The position numbers and the translations under genes were made by a program. Under the pieces are notes generated by a model. That model saw only the letters and a program-made list of their open reading frames with translations, ran no database searches and was not told where the DNA came from. Positions 59,401-64,000 of a stretch of DNA of 64,000 nt are shown here, piece by piece. Positions within the stretch are counted from its first letter, which is position 1; every line of letters starts with the position of its first letter. This stretch comes from Streptomyces sp. MUM 2J. GTDB lineage: Bacteria; Actinomycetota; Actinomycetes; Streptomycetales; Streptomycetaceae. The stretch lies in the NCBI RefSeq assembly GCF_022414535.1, contig NZ_JADWYM010000008.1:62001-126000 (forward strand), written 5' to 3'.

Positions 59401-60349
59401 GGACCTGCCCGCCGTGGACGTCGCCGCGAGCTTCTTCGACCTGGGCGGTGACTCCTTCGCCGCCGTCCGGGCCGTACGCCGGATCGAGGGCGCCACGGTG
59501 GGGCTGCTCGCCGCCCGGCCGAGCGCCCGCGAGCTGGCGGCGGCGCTCGAAGCGGCCGAGGAGCCCGGCCTGCTGCTCCGGCTGACCCCGGACGGCCGGA
59601 CGGCCCCGCACACGCTGGTGTGCATACCGTTCGGCGGCGGCAGCACCGTCAGCTACCAGCCCCTCGCGGGACGCCTCGACCCCTCGCTCGCGCTGCTGGC
59701 CGTGGCGTTGCCGGGCCACGAGCTCGGGGGTGATCCGGAGCTGCGGCCACTCGGCGAGGTGGCACAGGACGTCGCCGACGAGATCCTGAAGACGGTGGAC
59801 GGGCCGGTCTCGGTCTACGGGCACTGCGTCGGGGTGGCGCTCGCCGTCGAGGTGGTGCGCCGTCTGGAAGCGGCGGGACGGGCCGTCGAGCGTCTGTTCC
59901 TCGGGGCGTCGTACCCCTTCTACGAGAGCCGGATCCGGCGGCGTCGCCGCGAGGGCCCCGCCGCCGACCGGGCGGAGATGCGCTACCTGCAGTCGCTCGG
60001 TGGATTCACCGGGGTGGTCGAGGACGACGAACTCGCCTTCGTCATGAAGGCGTTCCGCCACGACGCAGCGGCCGCCCAGGCATACTTCTCCGAACACTGG
60101 CCGCGCCGTGGACGCACCGAGCCGCTGACGGCGCCGATCACCGTGGTCATCGGCACGGACGACCCGGAGACCCCGCGCCACGAGCGCAGGCACCGGGCGT
60201 GGGAGCGCTTCGGTTCCTCCCTCGAACTGGCGACCGTGCCCGGCGGAGGACACTACTTCCTGCAGCAGCATCCGGAGGTCCTCGCAGCGATCATCGCTGC
60301 GGCGTCCGGGGAGGGGGATCGCGGGCGGCGGACCCCTCGCGATCAGTGA
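56492..60349 (+). CDS. NRPS module C-A-PCP-TE, terminating
   Basis: 1285 residues; GTG overlaps the previous stop. The C domain starts like those after epimerases (YELSPLQQGMLLHTLY), but its active site reads HHMLLLDGW. Relative to HHxxxDG the second, catalytic His is Met144. Adenylation: FTSGSTGRPKG, FDVSVWELFW, NLYGPTEAAVD; hand code D-V-W-H-M-S-L-V-D-K, a serine type. Carrier FFDLGGDSFAAVR. Thioesterase with nucleophile VYGHCVGVAL (Cys1112 in place of Ser) and His in PGGGHYFLQQ. It would add serine and release the product. Confidence 0.94.
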   Translation: MSKADVADVYELSPLQQGMLLHTLYGGDADTYVAQRSFEIEGALDADLLERAWRQVVTAHPALRTSFHWEGLDKPLQVVHRNPPGALRRHDWSDADADEQEARFERLLAEDRAVGFDPERPPLQRLRLIRLGDRRHGFVWTHHMLLLDGWSVPIVLGDLVRRYRCLLAGAPAPAAPAPYRDYIAWLQRQDMEAAESWWSGALAGPAGSGRLGPLLRLDPQRGAGAVEEVRRDLPAALADRLRAVAARNQVTLSTVLQAAWALVLSRFSGDTEVTYGCTSSGRPAELRGVDEMVGSFINTLPIRVTVPGDGDLAGWLREVQAVHSTARRYEYTPLAQIRSWANLPGNQPLFESVVVLDNYPLTLGGGELAEQFSIRSVNDFEKTSEALTLIVTPAPASVVRLVFHRDRFEPGAVDDMMEYFYRVLEALTDAGTVAGVLAAAAGRTESRPAAAVTYPDAEHTLAALIERQAAATPDALAVHADDGTLTYAQLLKRSRRAADALAAAGAGTGQVVGVCAERCLDMVTGVLGVLLTGAAYLPLEPSLPSARLEFMAGEAGMTLAFASPDCVETAVRAGARQVLTSADRAEVPLPSHPGSPDDAAYVLFTSGSTGRPKGVVVTHRAIVNRLLWMQETFPLGAADRVLQKTPLSFDVSVWELFWPLVTGATMVLARPGGHQDSAYLAHVLAEQDVTVAHFVPSMLQLFLDEPAEAPALRRVMCSGEALPYPLVERFRAVLPQVELHNLYGPTEAAVDVTWWDCARPAPAGVVPIGDAVANTGTHVLDDRLAPVPLGVPGELFLSGVQLARGYVNRPALTAERFVAHDLAGPGGRLYRTGDRVRRLRDGSLEFLGRIDQQVKIHGYRIELGEVEQVLLAQPSVREAVVTVRDGARLAAYVTGELPDPDVLRDALRAALPRYMVPATVTVLPAMPLTHSGKLDRRSLPDPAPAVGAAAGEAPLSAREESIAEVFRDLLDLPAVDVAASFFDLGGDSFAAVRAVRRIEGATVGLLAARPSARELAAALEAAEEPGLLLRLTPDGRTAPHTLVCIPFGGGSTVSYQPLAGRLDPSLALLAVALPGHELGGDPELRPLGEVAQDVADEILKTVDGPVSVYGHCVGVALAVEVVRRLEAAGRAVERLFLGASYPFYESRIRRRRREGPAADRAEMRYLQSLGGFTGVVEDDELAFVMKAFRHDAAAAQAYFSEHWPRRGRTEPLTAPITVVIGTDDPETPRHERRHRAWERFGSSLELATVPGGGHYFLQQHPEVLAAIIAAASGEGDRGRRTPRDQ

Positions 60350-60457
60350 TCCGCACGTCGGTGTCGCGGGGGAGTGCGGGAACCGCGCGAGCGGACACGA
60401 CGGCGCCGCGGTCGACCGATGTCGCACCGCGGCGCTTCGAGCGGAGTGGCTGGTGCG

Positions 60458-60513
60458 GTGACCGGAGGGGCTTGCCGGACGGCTCACGGCGTCCGGTGCG
60501 CCCTTCCGGTCAC
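60458..60513. terminator. Nested hairpin between convergent NRPS and P450 genes
   Basis: Outer arms GTGACCGGAGGGG / GCGCCCTTCCGGTCAC, inner stem CCGGACG / CGTCCGG. Placed after the NRPS stop (60349) and just beyond the P450 stop (60518). Confidence 0.7.
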
Positions 60514-60517
60514 ACCC

Positions 60518-61768
60518 CTAGTCCGGCAGGTCGCGCGGCTTGTCGCGCAGGGTCACCGAGGTCGGCAGGACGGCGAAGCCGCGCTGGTGCGGCGAGTGCA
60601 CCCGGCGGGCGTACGTCATGTCGACGGCGTAGTCGGAGATCCGGGCCCCGATCTCCTCCAGGGCGATCTTGATCTCCAGCTTGGCGAGGGCGGCGCCCAG
60701 GCAGTAGTGCGGACCGTGCCCGAAGCTGATCAGCTGGCTGGTGTCACGGTCCAGGTCGAAGCGGTCCGGGTCGGGGAAGACGCGGCGGTCGCGGTTGCCG
60801 GAAGCGGGCAGGATGGCGACCCGGGCGCCGGCCGGCAGCAGGACGTCGTGCAGCACGGTGTCCTCGGTGACGGTCCGGGCGACCATCTGGCTGGCCGAGT
60901 CGTAGCGCAGGGTCTCCATCGTCCAGTCGTCGGGACGGTGGTCGAGGCCGGCCCGTTTCACCTCGGGGTGCAGCCAGCCGTGGTACCAGGCGTTGCCGAT
61001 GACCTTGCCCGTCGACTCGTTCCCGGCGGTGATCAGCAGGAAGAGGAAGGCGACGATCTCCGAGTCGCTCAGCGCCCGGCCCTTCACCCGCACGTCCAGA
61101 AGGTGCGAGGTGAGGTCGTCGCCGGGGCTGCGCCGCAGTTCGGTGACGTGCGCGACGAAGTACGAGGCGAGACGCAGGGCGGCCTGGACGGAGCCGGCGG
61201 GGCGGTCCTCCTCGCCGTCGCCCCGCATGTTCAGCATGTCGGTGTCGGCGCGGATGAGGTCCCAGTCGGCGGCGGGGATGCCGACCATGTCGCACACGAT
61301 GTCGTTCGGCAGGGCCGCCGCGTAGTCACCGGCGAAGTCGAACTCGCCCTCCTCCAGGAGCGGCAGCAGCCGCTCACGGGCCATCTTGCGGATGCGGGCC
61401 TCTTGACCGGTGACGTGCCGGGCGGTGAAGCCGCTGGACACCAGGGTGCGCAACTGTCCGTGCTCCGGAGGGTCCATGGCGAGGAAGAAGCTGGTCTTGT
61501 ACGCCTCGGGTCCCCACAGCTCGGTCTCCAGAGAGATGCCGTTGCGGTTGGAGAACAGCCTGGGGCTGCGCAACGCGGAGAGCACGTCCCCGTGCCGGGA
61601 AAGGGCCCAGAAGTCGCGTTCCTCGTTGCGGTAGACCGGCTCGTTCTCCCGCATCCAGGCATAGACCGGGTAGGGGTCCTCGTGCAGTTCCCAGGAGAAC
61701 GGGTCGTAGACGGGCCGGTCCGCCGCGTCGGTGCCGTTGTCCTGCCGGGCCTGGCTGTCGGTGTGCAT
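60518..61768 (-). CDS. Cytochrome P450
   Basis: 416 residues. Normal bacterial P450: I-helix LLITAGNESTGKV, ExxR in ETLRYDSASQ, heme loop FGHGPHYCLGAALAK. GGAG eight bases before the ATG. Convergent to the NRPS genes and divergent from the aldehyde dehydrogenase. Probably a tailoring oxidase; substrate unknown. Confidence 0.92.
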   Translation of the reverse strand: MHTDSQARQDNGTDAADRPVYDPFSWELHEDPYPVYAWMRENEPVYRNEERDFWALSRHGDVLSALRSPRLFSNRNGISLETELWGPEAYKTSFFLAMDPPEHGQLRTLVSSGFTARHVTGQEARIRKMARERLLPLLEEGEFDFAGDYAAALPNDIVCDMVGIPAADWDLIRADTDMLNMRGDGEEDRPAGSVQAALRLASYFVAHVTELRRSPGDDLTSHLLDVRVKGRALSDSEIVAFLFLLITAGNESTGKVIGNAWYHGWLHPEVKRAGLDHRPDDWTMETLRYDSASQMVARTVTEDTVLHDVLLPAGARVAILPASGNRDRRVFPDPDRFDLDRDTSQLISFGHGPHYCLGAALAKLEIKIALEEIGARISDYAVDMTYARRVHSPHQRGFAVLPTSVTLRDKPRDLPD

Positions 61769-61959
61769 CTATACAACTCCAGTGCCGGTACGAACAGGGT
61801 CCCCTGTGCCCCTGTCCCAGGAACGTACGACGCGTGCGGCGAACTGTCGTGTCACGCGAACCGGGGGCTACCTGACCGGTCCGTCACGACCTGTGCTGGG
61901 TGCTGCCGATCGTCAGGAAACCTCGCCGGCTGCGGCCTGCCTCACCTTCAGGAGCATGC

Positions 61960-63486
61960 ATGACCTCCCTTGCCCTGCCCGCCACGGACGCCCTGCGCGC
62001 GCGTGCCCGCGCGTGCCTGGACCGCATCGGTGTGGTGGTGCCGGAGGGCGACGAGCTGTACGCCCGTACGCCCGTCACCGGCGAGGACCTGTTCGGCCTG
62101 AAGTGCAGTGGCACGGCGGAGACGGAGGAGGCCGTGGCCGCCGCCCACGAGGCATTCCTCACCTGGCGCTCCACCCCGGCTCCGCGCCGCGGCGAAGTCG
62201 TGCGCCGCTTCGGCGATCTGGTGCGCGAGCACCACGACGACCTGGCCGAGCTGATCACCCTGGAGGCGGGCAAGATCGGGGCCGAGGCGTACGGCGAGGT
62301 CCAGGAGATGATCGACATCGCGGACTACGCGGTCGGTCTCTCCCGCCAGCTGTACGGACGGGTCATCGCCTCCGAGCGGGCCGACCACCGCATGGTCGAG
62401 ACCTGGCACCCGCTGGGTGTCGTCGGCGTCATCTCCGCGTTCAACTTCCCCGCAGCCGTGTGGTCCTGGAACACGGCGGTCGCACTCGTCTGTGGTGACA
62501 CGGTCGTGTGGAAGCCGTCCGAGCAGACGCCGCTGATCTCGCTGGCCTGCGACCGGCTGCTGGCCAGGGCCGCCGAGGAGACGGGTGCCCCGGCCGGCAT
62601 CCACCACCTGCTGATCGGCGGGCGGGAGACCGGCGAGACGCTCGTGGACGACCCGCGGGTGGCTCTGGTCAGCGCCACCGGTTCGACGCGGATGGGGTGC
62701 TCGGTCGGTCCCCGGGTGGCCGCCCGCTTCGGACGCTCGCTCCTGGAACTCGGCGGCAACAACGCGGCCATCGTCACCCCCAGCGCCGACCTCGAACTGA
62801 CGCTGCCCGCGGTGGTCTTCGCCGTCGCGGGCACCGCAGGCCAGCGCTGCACCTCGCTGCGGCGGCTCATCGTGCACCGGGACGTCGTGGACGAGCTGCT
62901 GCCCCGGCTGACCGCCGCCTTCGAGCGGCTGCCCGTCGGCGACCCGTTCGACACGGACACGCTGGTCGGCCCGCTGATCTCCCCGGCTCCGCTCGCGACC
63001 ATGCGGGACGCGATCGCCCGGGTCACGGACGACGGCGGAAAGCTGCTCGCCGGCGGCGACCGGGTCGAGACGGCCGCGGAGTCCGCCGCGTACGTACGGC
63101 CCGCGGTCGTGCGGATCGACGGACACACCCAGGTCGTACGGGAGGAGACGTTCGCGCCGCTGCTGTACGTGCTGACCTACGACACCCTCGAAGAGGCCAT
63201 CGCCCTGCAGAACGACGTCCCGCAGGGCCTGTCCGCGAGCATCTTCACCCAGGACCACCGGGAGGCCGAGATCTTCATGTCCGCCGTCGGTGCGGACACC
63301 GGGATGGTGAACGTCAACCTGGGCACGTCGGGAGCGGAGATAGGCGGCGCCTTCGGCGGCGAGAAGGAGACCGGAGGGGGCCGGGCGTGCGGCTCGGACG
63401 CGTGGCACGCGTACATGCGCCGGACGACCAACGTCGTCAACTACTCGGGCGAGGTGGCCCTCGCCCAGAACATCAGCTTCTCCTGA
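61960..63486 (+). CDS. pcd: Aldehyde dehydrogenase, probable piperideine-6-carboxylate dehydrogenase
   Basis: 508 residues, ALDH7-like. FNFPAAVWSWNTA, LELGGNNAAIV, catalytic Cys in GTAGQRCTSLRR, late EETFAPLLYVL, NVNLGTSGAEIGGAFGGEK. With the lysine 6-aminotransferase 35 bp downstream it forms the route lysine to alpha-aminoadipate, known from cephamycin producers. AGGAGC before the ATG. The assignment rests on the pairing. Confidence 0.88.
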   Translation: MTSLALPATDALRARARACLDRIGVVVPEGDELYARTPVTGEDLFGLKCSGTAETEEAVAAAHEAFLTWRSTPAPRRGEVVRRFGDLVREHHDDLAELITLEAGKIGAEAYGEVQEMIDIADYAVGLSRQLYGRVIASERADHRMVETWHPLGVVGVISAFNFPAAVWSWNTAVALVCGDTVVWKPSEQTPLISLACDRLLARAAEETGAPAGIHHLLIGGRETGETLVDDPRVALVSATGSTRMGCSVGPRVAARFGRSLLELGGNNAAIVTPSADLELTLPAVVFAVAGTAGQRCTSLRRLIVHRDVVDELLPRLTAAFERLPVGDPFDTDTLVGPLISPAPLATMRDAIARVTDDGGKLLAGGDRVETAAESAAYVRPAVVRIDGHTQVVREETFAPLLYVLTYDTLEEAIALQNDVPQGLSASIFTQDHREAEIFMSAVGADTGMVNVNLGTSGAEIGGAFGGEKETGGGRACGSDAWHAYMRRTTNVVNYSGEVALAQNISFS

Positions 63487-63521
63487 CCGGCGACGCCCTG
63501 TCCCCAACGCAAGGAATCCCC

Positions 63522-64000
63522 ATGTCTCTTCCCCCCTCGGGCTCCATCGCCCCGGCCCAGGTTCACTCGGCCCTGTCCGCCCACCTGCTGGTCGACGGGT
63601 ACCCTTTCGTGCTCGATCTGGAGCGCAGTCACGGCAGTTGGCTGGTCGACGAGCTCACCGGGCGTTCGTATCTCGATCTTTTCACCTTCTACGCGTCCAG
63701 CCCACTGGGCTTCAACGCGCCGGATGTGGCGGGGGACCCGGAGTTCGGAAAGCTCCTGGCCAAGGTCGGCGCCAACAAACCGTCGAACGCGGACGTGTAC
63801 ACCACGGAACTCGCCGAGTTCGTCTCCACGTTCGCCCGGGTGCTGGGTGACCCCGAACTGCCGCACCTGTTCTTCGTCGAAGGCGGGGCGCTTGCCGTGG
63901 AGAATGCGCTGAAGTGCGCTTTCGACTGGAAGAGCCGGCGGAACGAGGCGGCCGGCCGGCCCGCGTCGCTCGGCACGCAGGTGCTGCACCTGAAGGGCGC
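63522..64000 (+). CDS. lat: L-lysine 6-aminotransferase, N-terminal part (cut by window end)
   Basis: 159 residues visible from ATG 63522 (AAGGAA upstream); the frame is open at the edge. Class III aminotransferase start: YLDLFTFYASSPLGFNAP, NKPSNADVYT, FFVEGGALAVENALKCAFDW. These are typical of lysine epsilon-aminotransferases, which make the semialdehyde that cyclises to piperideine-6-carboxylate. The PLP lysine lies outside. Confidence 0.9.
   Translation, partial: MSLPPSGSIAPAQVHSALSAHLLVDGYPFVLDLERSHGSWLVDELTGRSYLDLFTFYASSPLGFNAPDVAGDPEFGKLLAKVGANKPSNADVYTTELAEFVSTFARVLGDPELPHLFFVEGGALAVENALKCAFDWKSRRNEAAGRPASLGTQVLHLKG

Overview
The window is a high-GC actinomycete chromosome, almost certainly Streptomyces. 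The codon use, the AICE-type integrative element, the Scr1/DUF397 pair, the SigE-family sigma factor and the relatives of conserved Streptomyces proteins (SCO3933 and SCO4983 types) all point that way.

Region 1 (1-19.6 kb) is a polymorphic-toxin locus. An RHS/YD-repeat protein (its 5' end lies before the window) carries a LamG domain, a Hint autoprotease-like domain and a barnase-like tip, followed by a barstar-like immunity gene. Downstream are three orphan tip/immunity cassettes (14.9, 15.9 and 18.1 kb). Each starts with the same 48-bp copy of the end of the Hint domain (HTYYVLAG.TP.LVHN), continues into a different toxin domain, and overlaps its immunity gene by four bases. The array has been invaded by a 9.4-kb pSAM2-type AICE (5.44-14.85 kb: int, xis, rep, DUF2637, tra, SCO3933-type regulator, double GntR regulator, XRE regulator, Pif-like NUDIX). 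It also holds one complete and two partial IS630 elements. The AICE and the complete IS lie in the same cassette-linker sequence.

Region 2 (19.8-43.4 kb) is mostly ordinary chromosome. It has an Scr1-type HTH/DUF397-like pair, a SigE-family sigma factor with a putative membrane partner and flanking PH-like proteins, and a D-amino-acid catabolic locus (PfkB kinase, IclR, broken RidA, diverging from a DSD1-like PLP enzyme and D-aminoacylase). It also has a secreted protease, an alanine-type aminotransferase, GTP-PEP carboxykinase, a hemolysin III homologue, an MFS/TetR pair, a Mut7-C protein and a thioredoxin-fold protein.

Region 3 (about 44.2 kb to the end) is a nonribosomal peptide cluster. 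A leftward operon encodes MbtH, a stand-alone A-PCP (valine-like code), a P450 and two thioesterases. A branched-chain aminotransferase is also leftward. A rightward operon encodes a capreomycidine-synthase-like PLP enzyme and two NRPSs (C-A-PCP-E* and C-A-PCP-TE). A second P450, an aldehyde dehydrogenase and a lysine 6-aminotransferase (cut by the window end) follow. Unusual active sites (Cys thioesterases, a Met in place of the condensation-domain His, a degenerate epimerase) make this cluster the best candidate for new chemistry. A 21-bp identical element precedes the MbtH operon and lies between ilvE and the NRPS operon.
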